This document shows, one piece after another, positions 8,186 to 17,262 of a DNA stretch of 52,278 nt. The stretch spans positions 1-52,278 of the forward strand of contig CADCVF010000010.1 in NCBI GenBank assembly GCA_902806095.1. Direction: 5' to 3'. The notes beneath the pieces are model-generated. The model saw nothing but the letters and a program-made list of their open reading frames with translations. It was not told the DNA's origin and made no database searches. Source of the DNA: an uncultured Rubrobacteraceae bacterium. GTDB taxonomy: Bacteria; Actinomycetota; Rubrobacteria; Rubrobacterales; Rubrobacteraceae. The position numbers and the translations under genes were made by a program. Every line of letters begins with the position of its first letter. Positions within the stretch are counted from its first letter, which is position 1.

Positions 8186-9253
8186 ATGTTGGACGCGGCG
8201 ACTAATTATCTGGCGGTCATAAAGGTTGTCGGCATTGGCGGGGGGGGCACCAACGCCGTGAACCGCATGATCAACTCCGGCTTGCAGGGGGTTGAGTTCA
8301 TTGCGGTAAACACGGATGCTCAGGCTCTCCAGATGTGTGATGCTGACCAGAAGATCCACATAGGAGAGAAGATCACGCGCGGCCTCGGCGCCGGCGCCGA
8401 CCCGAAGATCGGGATGGAGGCCGCTGAGGAGAACAAGGCGGAGATCGAGGAGGCGATGCGCGGCGCCGACATGGTCTTCGTCACCGCTGGCAAGGGTGGC
8501 GGTACGGGCACGGGTGCTGCACCTGTCGTCGCCAAGATAGCAAGGGATTCCGGAGCGCTAACGGTCGGGGTCATCACTCGGCCATTCGCCTTCGAGGGCC
8601 GCAGGCGTGCGACGTATGCAGAGGAGGGCATCAAGCGCCTCAAGGAGAACGTCGACTCCCTCATCATCATCCCCAACGACAGGCTTTTGCAGGTCGCCGA
8701 GAAGCGGACGACCATGATGGACGCGTTCAAGATGGCGGATGATATCCTGAGGAAGGGTGTTCAGGGCATCACCGACCTCATCACCGTACCTGGCCTCATC
8801 AACCTCGACTTCGCCGACGTGCGCACGATCATGCACGACTCAGGTTCAGCCCTGATGGGCATCGGTGAATCGAGCAGCGAGACGAGGGGCACTGAGGCAG
8901 CAAAGACGGCGATCTCGAGCCCGCTGCTGGAGGCCAGCATCGACGGGGCGACGGGGATCATACTGAATATCACGGGCGGCCCCGACCTCGGACTCTTCGA
9001 GGTCAACGAGGCGGCGGAGATCGTCCACAACGCGGCGCACCAGGACGCGAACCTGATCTTCGGCGCCGTTATCGACGAGAACAACGGTGATAGGGTGAGC
9101 GTGACCGTGATAGCCACGGGCTTCGACCAGCGCCTCGCCAACCAGCGCAGGATCGAGCGTCCCGCCGCCGAGTCGCAGCAACAGGAGGAGCCTGTCGCCT
9201 CGCAGGAGTCCGGAGACGTCCTGGACATACCGGCCTTCCTAAGGCGCAGGTAG
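8186..9253 (+). CDS. ftsZ: Cell division GTPase FtsZ
   Basis: 355 residues, ATG start. FtsZ polymerises with GTP into the division ring. The nucleotide site is shown by [13 protein letters not shown] (about 16-28), the tubulin signature [12 protein letters not shown] (about 102-113) and [11 protein letters not shown]. The C-terminal peptide [13 protein letters not shown] is the conserved tail that binds FtsA and SepF, both encoded nearby. The linker between the GTPase core and this tail is only about 20-25 residues, so the protein is shorter than many actinobacterial FtsZs. Confidence 0.98.
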   Translation: MLDAATNYLAVIKVVGIGGGGTNAVNRMINSGLQGVEFIAVNTDAQALQMCDADQKIHIGEKITRGLGAGADPKIGMEAAEENKAEIEEAMRGADMVFVTAGKGGGTGTGAAPVVAKIARDSGALTVGVITRPFAFEGRRRATYAEEGIKRLKENVDSLIIIPNDRLLQVAEKRTTMMDAFKMADDILRKGVQGITDLITVPGLINLDFADVRTIMHDSGSALMGIGESSSETRGTEAAKTAISSPLLEASIDGATGIILNITGGPDLGLFEVNEAAEIVHNAAHQDANLIFGAVIDENNGDRVSVTVIATGFDQRLANQRRIERPAAESQQQEEPVASQESGDVLDIPAFLRRR

Positions 9254-9267
9254 GCCCACGCCGGGGC

Positions 9268-10029
9268 GTGCGCAGGGCCGATACCCAGACCGAATACGGC
9301 GCCCCCTCCGCGGTCTACACCGCGAGAGGGGGCGCCGTCTACGTCGCGCCGCAAGGGGCGCCGGAAGGAGCCGGAATCTACTTCTTCACCCGTCTCGGCG
9401 GCGTCTCAGAACCCCCCTACGACTCGCTCAACGTCTCCAAGAAGGTCGGTGACTCCATAGGCGCGGTCGATGAGAACCTCTCCCTGATCAGGAAGGCGAT
9501 GGATCTCAGGCCGGCGGCGTGGATCCGCCAGGTAGCGGGGGACAGCGTGGTACGCGTCTCTGAGCCGGGCTTCGCCGGTGAGGCCGACGCGCTCGTAACC
9601 TCCGCGCCGGACCTCTGCCTCTCTGTGGCCGTGGCCGACTGCGTCCCCGTCGCGCTCGTCAGCGAGCTCGAGGTCGGGATGGTCCACTCGGGCTGGCGTG
9701 GCACCCTTGCGGGCGTCTCGGGGAAGGCGGCCCATAGGCTCGGGGGGTCCCGTATTCGCGCCTATATCGGGCCTTCCATCCGGCGCTGTTGCTACGAGGT
9801 GTCGGAGGAGCTCGCAGCGACGTTCGCGACGGAGTTCGGGGACGAAGTGGTCACTGGCCGCAAACTTTCTTTGCAACAGGCCATAGGGCTGGATCTCGAA
9901 AGGGCCGGGGTCGAGGTCAACGACCTGGGGCTCTGCAGCGGTTGCAGACCGGATCTGTTCTACTCCCATCGCAAGCAGGGGCCGCTCACAGGACGAAACC
10001 TCGCGTCGGTCGTAATAGGGCCCCGATGA
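9268..10029 (+). CDS. pgeF: Purine nucleoside phosphorylase/laccase-domain protein (YfiH/PgeF family)
   Basis: 253 residues from GTG 9268. Members of this family cleave purine nucleosides and have been proposed to edit peptidoglycan precursors; they are commonly linked to ftsZ. Conserved metal-site regions are visible: FFTRLGGVS, ADCVPVALVS, VHSGWRGTLAG, and the C-terminal CSGCRPDLFYSHRK with GRNLASVV. The first 25 residues are poorly conserved and coincide with a long DNA hairpin, so the exact start is uncertain; there is no strong ribosome site before 9268. The stop overlaps the next start (ATGA). Confidence 0.85.
   Translation: MRRADTQTEYGAPSAVYTARGGAVYVAPQGAPEGAGIYFFTRLGGVSEPPYDSLNVSKKVGDSIGAVDENLSLIRKAMDLRPAAWIRQVAGDSVVRVSEPGFAGEADALVTSAPDLCLSVAVADCVPVALVSELEVGMVHSGWRGTLAGVSGKAAHRLGGSRIRAYIGPSIRRCCYEVSEELAATFATEFGDEVVTGRKLSLQQAIGLDLERAGVEVNDLGLCSGCRPDLFYSHRKQGPLTGRNLASVVIGPR
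9298..9336 (+). other. Long inverted repeat just downstream of ftsZ
   Basis: GGCGCCCCCTC plus CGCGGT (9298-9314) pairs with ACCGCG plus GAGGGGGCGCC (9319-9336), with a CTAC loop and one bulged A at 9325. This is a 17-bp, almost all-GC stem. It lies 45 nt after the ftsZ stop and inside the first codons of pgeF. No T-tract follows. It could pause polymerase, protect the ftsZ message or hinder pgeF translation. Confidence 0.6.
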
Positions 10030-10754
10030 GCGTCCGCGTTACAGGAACGAAGATCCGGGAGCGCCTCGCTGTCGTACGCGAGAACATAGACAGGGCATTG
10101 GAGAGGAGCGGGCGGACTGAGGAGCAGGTCAGCGTCCTCGTCGCGACCAAGTACTACGCTCCGGAGCAGCTCACCGCACTCGCCGAGGCGGGCGCAGGTC
10201 TCGTCGGCGAGAACCGGGCCGAGGATCTTCTCGAGAAGCAGGAGCTTTTCGGCGACCGCTTCGATTGGCACTTTATCGGCCACCTCCAGAGACGCAAGGC
10301 GAAGGTTGTCGTTCCAAGGGTGACCTTGGTGCACTCCGTAGATTCGGTGCGCCTGATCGAGGAGCTCGGAAAAAGGGCCAAGGAGGCCGGAACCGACATC
10401 CTCATCCAGGTAAACGTGGCAGACGAAGCGTCTAAGTACGGCGTCCGTGAAGAGGAGCTCGAGGATCTCCTCGGGGCCGCGGCGGAGACAAAGGGGAGGG
10501 TCAGAGCGAGAGGGTTCATGACGCTTGCCCCAATGGTCGAAGACCCCGAGGAAGTACGCCACGTCTTCGCGAAACTTCGTACGATCCGTGATAGGCTACG
10601 GAAAAGTTGGAGTCCGCACTTCGATCTCTCAGAACTCTCCATGGGCATGAGTGGTGATTATGAGGTAGCGGTCGAAGAGGGAGCGACCGTGGTTAGGATC
10701 GGGCGGATGCTAATAGAGGAGGATGGGCCCGTAAGGAGGCAGGATGGCAGTTAG
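10026..10754 (+). CDS. yggS: PLP-binding protein, YggS/PLPBP family
   Basis: 242 residues from ATG 10026, which overlaps the pgeF stop; the frame is open further upstream but the family N-terminus begins here. YggS proteins bind pyridoxal phosphate in an alanine-racemase-like barrel and keep vitamin B6 and amino acid pools in balance, without known catalysis. The PLP lysine lies in VLVATKYY, followed by LVGENRAEDLLEK, WHFIGHLQRRK, LSMGMSGDYEVAVEEGAT and the phosphate-binding RIGR. It is a constant neighbour of sepF and proC in Gram-positive division clusters. Confidence 0.94.
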   Translation: MSVRVTGTKIRERLAVVRENIDRALERSGRTEEQVSVLVATKYYAPEQLTALAEAGAGLVGENRAEDLLEKQELFGDRFDWHFIGHLQRRKAKVVVPRVTLVHSVDSVRLIEELGKRAKEAGTDILIQVNVADEASKYGVREEELEDLLGAAAETKGRVRARGFMTLAPMVEDPEEVRHVFAKLRTIRDRLRKSWSPHFDLSELSMGMSGDYEVAVEEGATVVRIGRMLIEEDGPVRRQDGS

Positions 10755-11322
10755 AGACCGTCTGGACCGGATCGCGGCCTGGTTCGGATTCGGTGTCGAT
10801 GACGAGGAATATTATGAGGACGAAGAGGAAGAAGAGCGCCGTTACGCCGGCGAAGCTTACGCGGGCGGGGCGCGCGGCGGCACGGAACCGGGACCGACCG
10901 TGAGGCGCCTCGGCAGGGCCGAACGCTCTTCGGCCTTCGGTACTTCGCTTGGGGATCTATTCGGTAGTGAAGCTCCTGGGAGGGGAGAGCGCTACGGTGG
11001 CCAGAACCCGCCGGCGCACCTTCGTCCGGTCCCCGATCAGCGCACTACCCGCGTAAGCGTCCTCGAGCCCTCCAGCTTCAACGACGCCCAGAACCTCGCC
11101 GACCGCTTCAAGCGCCAGCAGCCCGTCATCCTGAACCTCCAGAACGTCGACGGCGACCTGAGTCGCAGGATGGTGGACTTCTGCTCGGGCCTGACCTACG
11201 CACTCGACGGCAACATTCAGTCGGTTGCCAACAGAGTCTTCCTGCTAACGCCGCGCGACGTCGAGGTGAGCGCGGAGGAGCGCAAGCGCATCGCCGAGCG
11301 GGCGTTCTTCAACCAGCTCTAA
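10744..11322 (+). CDS. sepF: Cell division protein SepF
   Basis: 192 residues, ATG start overlapping yggS by 11 nt. SepF bundles FtsZ filaments and anchors them to the membrane. The N-terminal amphipathic helix (roughly RLDRIAAWFGFGV) is followed by an acidic, tyrosine-rich linker and then the conserved DUF552 domain: PSSFNDAQNLADRFKRQQP, VILNLQNVDGDLSRRMVDF, GLTYALDGNIQSV, FLLTPRDVEV. With FtsA also encoded here, the cell has two membrane tethers for FtsZ. Confidence 0.96.
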   Translation: MAVRDRLDRIAAWFGFGVDDEEYYEDEEEEERRYAGEAYAGGARGGTEPGPTVRRLGRAERSSAFGTSLGDLFGSEAPGRGERYGGQNPPAHLRPVPDQRTTRVSVLEPSSFNDAQNLADRFKRQQPVILNLQNVDGDLSRRMVDFCSGLTYALDGNIQSVANRVFLLTPRDVEVSAEERKRIAERAFFNQL

Positions 11323-11340
11323 GAGCCTTCCGGGAGGACT

Positions 11341-12126
11341 TTGAAGAAGGTCGGGATAATTGGGGCGGGTAAGATCGGGGGCTCGCTCCTCCTCAGGCTC
11401 GCTGAGTCGGGCGGGTTCGACCTCGGCGTAAGCGACATTCATCCCGAGCAGCTAAGGCCGTACAAACAAGCCGGCGTCCGCACGACCTCATCGAATCAGG
11501 AGCTCGCCGAGACCAGCGACCTCATCATCGCCGCCGTCAAGCCCTGGGACGTGGCTGGGGTGATGGAGGAGATCTCACCCTCTTTCAGAGACGATAGCAA
11601 GGCCGTCACGAGCGTCGCCGCCGGCGTCTCCATCGCTCGTATCTCAGAGAGCCTGCCGCGGGGGACGGCGATCTTGCGCGTGATGCCGAACGTGTGCGCT
11701 TCGGTGGGACTCGGCTCTGCCGTGGTCACGGCGAACGAGGCCGGCCGCGCGGCGCTGCCGACGGTCATGGACATCTTCCGCCACGTAGGGGAGGTGCTCG
11801 AATTGCCGGAACGTCTCTTCGACGCGGCGACGGCCCTGCACGGCTCGGGACCGGCGTACGTCGCGCTCTTCGCGGACGCCTTGATCCAGGCCGGCGTGAG
11901 GGAGGGCATACCGCGTGACGTCGCACGCAGGCTCGTAATCGGTACCATAGGAGGGACGGCGGTGCTGTTGAAGGAGCGGAGCGCCCACCAGGTGAGGGAC
12001 GAGGTGATGACGCCGGGCGGCACGACGGCGGCGGCGTTCGTCGCGATGGAGAAGGCAGGGTTCGTGGCAGCGGTCTACGACGGGGTCGAGGCGGCGACCG
12101 AGCAGGCGCGGGGACTCGGCGGATGA
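11341..12126 (+). CDS. proC: Pyrroline-5-carboxylate reductase
   Basis: 261 residues, TTG start preceded by GGGAGG. It reduces pyrroline-5-carboxylate to proline with NAD(P)H. The N-terminal Rossmann motif is VGIIGAGKIGGSLL, LHGSGPAYVALF lies in the middle, and the signature MTPGGTTAAAFVAME is near the C-terminus. The position between sepF and yggT is conserved in many Gram-positive genomes although no functional link to division is known. Confidence 0.96.
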   Translation: MKKVGIIGAGKIGGSLLLRLAESGGFDLGVSDIHPEQLRPYKQAGVRTTSSNQELAETSDLIIAAVKPWDVAGVMEEISPSFRDDSKAVTSVAAGVSIARISESLPRGTAILRVMPNVCASVGLGSAVVTANEAGRAALPTVMDIFRHVGEVLELPERLFDAATALHGSGPAYVALFADALIQAGVREGIPRDVARRLVIGTIGGTAVLLKERSAHQVRDEVMTPGGTTAAAFVAMEKAGFVAAVYDGVEAATEQARGLGG

Positions 12127-12464
12127 TGGTGGCCCTGCTGCAGCAGTTCGGGTTCAGCGTGGCGGCGCTTCTATCGGGGGTGGTAACGTATACTTACTAC
12201 ATACTCTTCGGATTCATCATCGCCTCGATCCTCTTCTCCTGGTTCCCCGGCTACCCTTCGAGCAGCTTCATGCAGGCCGTCTTCGACGCGGTCAAGGCCG
12301 TGACCAACCCCATCCTCTGGCCCATAAGGAGCCGCGTGCCGATGCTGCAGCTCGGCGGGTTCGGGATAGACCTCTCGCCGATCATCGCGATCTTCGGGCT
12401 CCTCATCGCAAGGACCTTGCTACTACTCATCATCGGAAACTTCATACAACCTGTTACGGGGTGA
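12123..12464 (+). CDS. yggT: YggT family membrane protein
   Basis: 113 residues, start overlapping proC by 4 nt (an adjacent ATG at 12126 is equally possible). Two hydrophobic blocks (about 10-40 and 80-110) flank the family segment LFSWFPGYPSSSFMQAVFDAVKAVTNPILWPIR. YggT proteins are small membrane proteins of unclear role, sometimes linked to osmotic stress or plastid division. The operon context with sepF and divIVA suggests a part in division-site organisation, which is inference. Confidence 0.9.
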   Translation: MMVALLQQFGFSVAALLSGVVTYTYYILFGFIIASILFSWFPGYPSSSFMQAVFDAVKAVTNPILWPIRSRVPMLQLGGFGIDLSPIIAIFGLLIARTLLLLIIGNFIQPVTG

Positions 12465-12470
12465 TCTGAG

Positions 12471-13517
12471 ATGCCTATACGACCCATCGATGTAAGGCGT
12501 AAAGAGTTCAAGAGTAGCTTCCGTGGCTACGATCCAAACCAGGTCGATGATTTCCTCGACGCCGTGGCCGACGAGTTCGAGCGCAACTACACCGAGAACC
12601 AGAGGATGCGCGAGGAGGTGTCGAGCCTTCGCGACCGGCTGCAGCAGTTCGAGGACCTGGAAGGTTCGATCCGGGCCGCCCTCGTCCACGCCGAGCAAGC
12701 GTCCAACGATCTCCGCAGGGCCGCGACCCAGGAGGCGGAAGGCATCAAGCAGAGCGCCCAGAGGGAGGCTGACTTCACCATCAGAGAGGCTCAGAGCCGC
12801 TCTCATCAGATGCTCGCCGACTCCTCATCGCGCGTAGAACGCGTAAGGACCTCCTACGAGGCGCTTCAGGAAGCGAAGAGGAGCTTCGTGAACGACTTCC
12901 GCCACCTCCTGAAGAGCGTCACGGAGACGATGGAGAACATGGAGGTAGCCTCGGCCAGGGAGATCGAAGCATCCCTGCGCGAGCGCCTCGATACTGAGTC
13001 CATCGCCGTCGTCCGCGAAGCCGCCAGGGAAGAGGCCAGGGCCACGGAAATGGCGATGTCCGCGGAAGAGGCGATGGTCACGGAAGAGGCGATGGCCGCA
13101 GCGGAGGGTGAGAGGGAGCCGGTGCCCCAAGACTTGGATGACACACTCTCGGGGCTCGCGGTCGTCGAACCTACGGAAGGGGAACCCGACCTGCAGGAAA
13201 GTGGTCCGGTGGAGGATGAGCAGCCGACCGAGGTGATTCGGGCGGAAGGGAGTGGACCCATCGCCGCCGAAGAGCCTCAGGCCGAAGATCTCGAGGTCGC
13301 GGAGCCTGAGGTGGAGCCGTCCATGGCACAGGAGGAGAGGGCCGAGGCTTCCGTGGAGCCTCCCGTGTCCGAGCCTGAGGCGGCGGACGAAGTGGAGCGG
13401 GAGGAGCCTTCGCTGGCCGAGGAGAGCAGCTCGCAAGAGTTCTTCGACAGAGAACAGGGCGAGCACCCCGATAGCCGCATTTTCAGGGCCAGCCGCTTTC
13501 TGCGCCGGCGTGAGTAA
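12471..13517 (+). CDS. divIVA: DivIVA/Wag31-like polar scaffold protein
   Basis: 348 residues. The N-terminal membrane-binding DivIVA domain is clear (RPIDVRRKEFKSSFRGYDP, then QVDDFLDAVADEFERNY), followed by a coiled coil to about residue 180. The last 150 residues are acidic and low in complexity, with EEAM-type repeats and many Glu/Pro, ending in a basic FRASRFLRRRE. DivIVA marks curved membrane at poles and septa and in actinomycetes organises tip growth. The order sepF-proC-yggT-divIVA is canonical. The acidic tail is longer than in Bacillus DivIVA (about 165 residues). Confidence 0.95.
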   Translation: MPIRPIDVRRKEFKSSFRGYDPNQVDDFLDAVADEFERNYTENQRMREEVSSLRDRLQQFEDLEGSIRAALVHAEQASNDLRRAATQEAEGIKQSAQREADFTIREAQSRSHQMLADSSSRVERVRTSYEALQEAKRSFVNDFRHLLKSVTETMENMEVASAREIEASLRERLDTESIAVVREAAREEARATEMAMSAEEAMVTEEAMAAAEGEREPVPQDLDDTLSGLAVVEPTEGEPDLQESGPVEDEQPTEVIRAEGSGPIAAEEPQAEDLEVAEPEVEPSMAQEERAEASVEPPVSEPEAADEVEREEPSLAEESSSQEFFDREQGEHPDSRIFRASRFLRRRE

Positions 13518-13540
13518 GACCCTCTACCTACCGTAGCAGG

Positions 13541-14434
13541 GTGCCGCTCAGGAGCTTCACAGTGGTCCCCGCCGAGACAGGAGAGCGCCTCGACAGGCTG
13601 GCCGCCCGGCGGCTAGGGACGAGCAGAAGCCTCGTTCAGCGGCTTATCGAGCGGAACCTACTGCTCGTCGACGGTAAAGTAGCCTCTCGTTCCTACAAGG
13701 TCAGAGACGGGCAAAGCGTCGAAGCTCAGGTTCCGGAGGAGGGGCTCTCGCCTGAAGAGATTGCCGTCCCAGTAGTCTTCGAGGACGAGTACATACTGGT
13801 CGTAGACAAGCCTGCGGGGCTCGTCGTGCACCCCGGCGCTGGCAACCCGTCGGGTACGCTCGTGAACGCACTCCTGGACAGGGGCATATCTGGAGGGGAA
13901 GACCCATCGAGGCCAGGCATCGTTCATCGTCTCGACCGCGACACATCGGGCCTGATGGTGCTCGCGAAAGGCGAGCCTGCATACTCCAGGCTTATCAGGA
14001 TGATGTCGGCCAGGCGCGTGGGCCGCGTCTACAGGGCGATCGTGGAGGGGAATGGGTTGCCCCGGACGGGGACGATCGACGCCCCCGTCGGCCGTGACCC
14101 CGACAATCCCACCCTCATGACCGCGGGCGTAGGGAAGCCGGCCGTCACGCACTTCGAGGTGCTCGCTGATGCCGCAGGGCATTCGATGCTCGGCGTGCGC
14201 CTCGAGACAGGGAGAACACACCAGATCAGGGTCCATCTCTCGGCCATCGGCCATCCCGTGTACGCTGACCCGCTCTACGGCAACCCGGTACCCGGCCATC
14301 GTCTCTGGCTGCACGCCGAACGACTCTCCTTCGAGCACCCTGTGGGCGCTGAGACGCTACTGTTCCACTCTGATGTCCCCGAGGATTTGCGGGACTCCGC
14401 CATCGGGGTTGACGGCTCCCTCGCCCTCTGGTAG
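13541..14434 (+). CDS. rluD: 23S rRNA pseudouridine synthase, RluD family
   Basis: 297 residues, GTG start. An N-terminal S4 RNA-binding domain (about 13-75: ERLDRLAARRLGTSRSLVQRL) is followed by the pseudouridine synthase core with the catalytic Asp in HRLDRDTSGLMVLAK, and later RLETGRTHQIRVH. RluD-type enzymes modify uridines in helix 69 of 23S rRNA; the exact target cannot be read from sequence. In many actinomycetes lspA lies between divIVA and this gene; it is missing here. Confidence 0.92.
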   Translation: MPLRSFTVVPAETGERLDRLAARRLGTSRSLVQRLIERNLLLVDGKVASRSYKVRDGQSVEAQVPEEGLSPEEIAVPVVFEDEYILVVDKPAGLVVHPGAGNPSGTLVNALLDRGISGGEDPSRPGIVHRLDRDTSGLMVLAKGEPAYSRLIRMMSARRVGRVYRAIVEGNGLPRTGTIDAPVGRDPDNPTLMTAGVGKPAVTHFEVLADAAGHSMLGVRLETGRTHQIRVHLSAIGHPVYADPLYGNPVPGHRLWLHAERLSFEHPVGAETLLFHSDVPEDLRDSAIGVDGSLALW

Positions 14435-14437
14435 CTT
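14409..14437 (+). promoter_or_regulatory. Weak candidate promoter for the pyr operon
   Basis: TTGACG (14409-14414) and TAGCTT (14432-14437) are 17 nt apart at the end of rluD. Transcription would begin near 14444 and include the PyrR hairpin. The -10 matches only three of six consensus positions, so confidence is low. TTGACC at 14436 has no partner -10. Confidence 0.3.
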
Positions 14438-14453
14438 GACCTTCAGCATACCG

Positions 14454-14488
14454 ATCCTTTAACGGCGTCCCGTGAGACGCGAAGGAGG
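14454..14488 (+). promoter_or_regulatory. PyrR-binding leader overlapping the pyrR ribosome site
   Basis: ATCCTTTAACG is followed by a hairpin GCGTC-CCGTGA-GACGC (14465-14480) and directly by GAAGGAGG, the ribosome site of pyrR. The loop and flanks (TCCCGTGAGAC) resemble the PyrR-binding loop of actinobacterial pyr leaders. No terminator hairpin is present, so PyrR with UMP probably represses translation by holding this hairpin next to the ribosome site rather than by attenuation. Confidence 0.7.
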
Positions 14489-14493
14489 CAGGC

Positions 14494-15048
14494 TTGAGCC
14501 GAACGAGCGTCTACGAGCACGCGCACTCCAAAGTGCTCACCCCCGACGGCCTGAACCGTTCTCTACGCCGCATCTCGCACGAGATACTCGAGCGCAACGC
14601 CTCGTGCCTCGACAGACTCGCGCTCGTCGGGGTGCTCTCGCGCGGGGTCCCCCTGGCGCAAAGGATCTCCGCGAACGTCCGTCAGTTCGAGGGCCTGGAT
14701 CTCCCCGTCGGCTCCCTTGACATTACGCTCCATCGCGACGATCTGGAACAAGAGGCCCCTGAGGTACGAGGTAGCAGCGTGCCGTTCGACGTTACCGGCA
14801 AGACGGTCGTCCTCGTAGACGACGTTCTCTACACGGGTAGGACGGCGCGCGCCGCGATGGACGCGCTTCTCGAGCTTGGGAGGCCGGCCGCCATTCGGTT
14901 GGCGATCCTGGTCGACCGCGGCCACAGAGAGTTGCCGATCCGGGCCGATCACGTCGGTAAGAACGTGCCTACCGCCAGCGGCGAAAGGGTGCTTGTCAAC
15001 CTGGAGGAGACCGATGGGGAGGACGGGGTGATCGTCGTTGGAGACTAG
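14494..15048 (+). CDS. pyrR: Bifunctional pyr operon regulator/uracil phosphoribosyltransferase PyrR
   Basis: 184 residues, TTG start 5 nt after GGAGG. PyrR binds pyr mRNA when UMP is high, and many members also make UMP from uracil and PRPP. The PRPP-binding loop [21 protein letters not shown] is plain, with [14 protein letters not shown] near the N-terminus and [19 protein letters not shown] near the end. As first gene of the operon with its own leader target, it would autoregulate the genes up to pyrD. Confidence 0.96.
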   Translation: MSRTSVYEHAHSKVLTPDGLNRSLRRISHEILERNASCLDRLALVGVLSRGVPLAQRISANVRQFEGLDLPVGSLDITLHRDDLEQEAPEVRGSSVPFDVTGKTVVLVDDVLYTGRTARAAMDALLELGRPAAIRLAILVDRGHRELPIRADHVGKNVPTASGERVLVNLEETDGEDGVIVVGD

Positions 15049-15955
15049 AAGCTTTCTTACCCTCGAAGATGCTAGCCGCGAGGACCTTAGGGAGGTGCTC
15101 GACCTGGCACGCGCGTTCGCGGAGGGTCGATTCGTGGACTCGCTGGAGAACAAGACCGTTTGCCTGGCCTTCTTCGAGGCATCGACGAGGACGGCGGTCT
15201 CCTTCGAGCTCGCCGCGAGGCGTTCTGGGGCGCATGTGATCTCACTCTCCGAGAAGGGTTCTGCCATCGCCAAGGGCGAGTCGCTCATCGACACCGTCGT
15301 CACCCTCGACCGCCTCGGGGTGGATGCGATCGTGCTGCGGCACCAGGCCGCGGGAGCAGCGGCCCTCGCTTCCCGCCACACCTCGGCGCCCGTGATCAAC
15401 GCTGGCGACGGCTGCGGCCAGCACCCGACACAGGCCCTCCTCGACCTCTACGCCCTGTCCGACGCGATGGGCGGCTTCGAAGGGCTCCAGGGACGCCGCG
15501 TCGCCGTCGTCGGCGACGTGCTGCACAGCAGGGTGGCCCGCAGCGTCATACCAGGCTTTTTGCAGGCCGGGATGGAGGTGGCCCTCGTGGCCCCCCTGAC
15601 GCTCTTGCCTCCGGATGCAGAGTCCCTCGGCCTGCCCGTGCTCTCCTCCGTGGACGAGGCTCTCGAGTGGGGCGCGGACGTTCTCTACATGCTGCGGCTA
15701 CAGAGGGAGAGGATGGCCGGTGCGCTAATACCCTCCGTCGCCGAGTACGCCAGGTTCTACGGTGTGTCCCGGCGCCATCTAGAGAGCGGCGCACTCGCCA
15801 TGCACCCGGGCCCCGTCAACAGGGGAGTCGAGATCTCCGGCGACGTCGTCCTCGACGCCTCGTCCCTGATCCCCGACCAGGTCGCCGCCGGTGTCTGTGT
15901 CCGTTCGGCCGTCCTCGCCCTCTCGACAGGCGCGGCCCACAGGGTCGCCGCGTGA
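15038..15955 (+). CDS. pyrB: Aspartate carbamoyltransferase catalytic subunit
   Basis: 305 residues, TTG start 15038 within the pyrR end; an in-frame stop at 15029 excludes an earlier start. It joins carbamoyl phosphate and aspartate, the first committed pyrimidine step. Carbamoyl phosphate contacts are in [20 protein letters not shown], followed by [23 protein letters not shown] and the C-terminal [11 protein letters not shown]. No regulatory pyrI is nearby, as expected for this class. The stop overlaps pyrC. Confidence 0.96.
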   Translation: METRSFLTLEDASREDLREVLDLARAFAEGRFVDSLENKTVCLAFFEASTRTAVSFELAARRSGAHVISLSEKGSAIAKGESLIDTVVTLDRLGVDAIVLRHQAAGAAALASRHTSAPVINAGDGCGQHPTQALLDLYALSDAMGGFEGLQGRRVAVVGDVLHSRVARSVIPGFLQAGMEVALVAPLTLLPPDAESLGLPVLSSVDEALEWGADVLYMLRLQRERMAGALIPSVAEYARFYGVSRRHLESGALAMHPGPVNRGVEISGDVVLDASSLIPDQVAAGVCVRSAVLALSTGAAHRVAA

Positions 15956-17262
15956 TGTTACAGGACAATAACTCTGCGGAACTGGTCATACGTCAAGCTC
16001 ACGTGCTCGATCCTGCCACCGGACTCGACGGGACCATGGACGTACGCCTATCATCAGGCCGTGTTGCGGAGATCGGCCAGGAACTGCGCGGGCCACGCGA
16101 ACTCGACGCCGTAGGCCTGCACCTGTTCCCCGGTTTCGTAGACGTCCACGCCCACTGGCGCACGCCCGGACGTGAAGACGAGGAGGATATACAGAGCGGC
16201 TCGGCCGCCGCAGCCGCCGGCGGCTTTACGAGCGTCGTCATGATGCCGAACACCGATCCCATCGTAGACCGCCCCGTCGTCGTCAGCGGTCTCGTCCGCC
16301 GCGTGGAGCAGGAGTCGAGGGTACGTGCGCACGTCGCGGCCGCCCTCCACGTCGGGCTCGCTGGCGAGAGGCTGACGGAGATGCGCCTACTAAAGCAAGC
16401 GGGAGCGTTTTGCGTCTCCGATGACGGGCTCGGGACGGCCTCGGCGGGCGTCCTCAGGAACGGCATGCTCTACGCCCGCTCGGCGGGGCTGCCTGTGATC
16501 CTGCACTGCGAAGACCCCACCCTCGCCACTGGCGTCGTGCACGACGGGGTGGCCGCCTCACTAGCAGGGCTCCCTGGCTCCCCGGCCAGCGCGGAGGACG
16601 CCGCGACGGCGACGGCCCTTATCCTCGCCGCTGAGACGGGGGCGAAAGTGCACATAACCCACGTCTCCACGGCCCTCTCGGCCGCCCTCGTCGGCTTCTT
16701 CGAGGACAGGGCGGACGTTACCGCCGACACGACCCCCCACCACCTCACGCTGACAGAAGATCTGGTCTCGACGCTCGAAGGTCTCTACCGCGTCAACCCG
16801 CCGCTTAGGCCAGACGGCGACCGCGGCGGCGTCGAGAGGGCCCTGCGAGAAGGGGTCCTCGACTTCGTCGCCACGGACCACGCCCCCCACGCTTCGGAAG
16901 AGAAGGAGTTACCTATCGAGGAGGCCGCGCCAGGGTTCCTCGGCCACGAGACGGCCTTGGCCGCGCTCTACACCGACCTTGTCCTCGATGGTAGGCTCTC
17001 ACTGGCTCGTCTGGTAGAGGCGATGAGCTGCGCCCCTGGCCAGTGGGTCGGCACCGGAGGCAGCCTGGCCGTCGGTGCGGCGGCGGATCTTGCGCTCGTC
17101 GACCTCTCGGAGGAGTGGACGGTAGGGAGGAGCACGCTCATCAGCCGCTCCTCCAACTCCCCTTATCTCGGGCGGACGCTGACGGGCAGGGTAGTTGCTA
17201 CCATAGTTGGCGGCGAGCCGGTACACGACAGGACTGGAGCAAGATTTGGAATACGTGCGTAG
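15955..17262 (+). CDS. pyrC: Dihydroorotase (class I)
   Basis: 435 residues from ATG 15955, overlapping the pyrB stop by 1 nt (GTG 15952 is also in frame). It cyclises carbamoyl aspartate to dihydroorotate. The metal motif is [10 protein letters not shown] (63-72), with MPNTDP, the helix [19 protein letters not shown] and ATDHAPH carrying the catalytic Asp. The more usual RE/DPG after the HxH motif is RTPG here, a mild variation. The end overlaps the carA start. Confidence 0.94.
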   Translation: MLQDNNSAELVIRQAHVLDPATGLDGTMDVRLSSGRVAEIGQELRGPRELDAVGLHLFPGFVDVHAHWRTPGREDEEDIQSGSAAAAAGGFTSVVMMPNTDPIVDRPVVVSGLVRRVEQESRVRAHVAAALHVGLAGERLTEMRLLKQAGAFCVSDDGLGTASAGVLRNGMLYARSAGLPVILHCEDPTLATGVVHDGVAASLAGLPGSPASAEDAATATALILAAETGAKVHITHVSTALSAALVGFFEDRADVTADTTPHHLTLTEDLVSTLEGLYRVNPPLRPDGDRGGVERALREGVLDFVATDHAPHASEEKELPIEEAAPGFLGHETALAALYTDLVLDGRLSLARLVEAMSCAPGQWVGTGGSLAVGAAADLALVDLSEEWTVGRSTLISRSSNSPYLGRTLTGRVVATIVGGEPVHDRTGARFGIRA

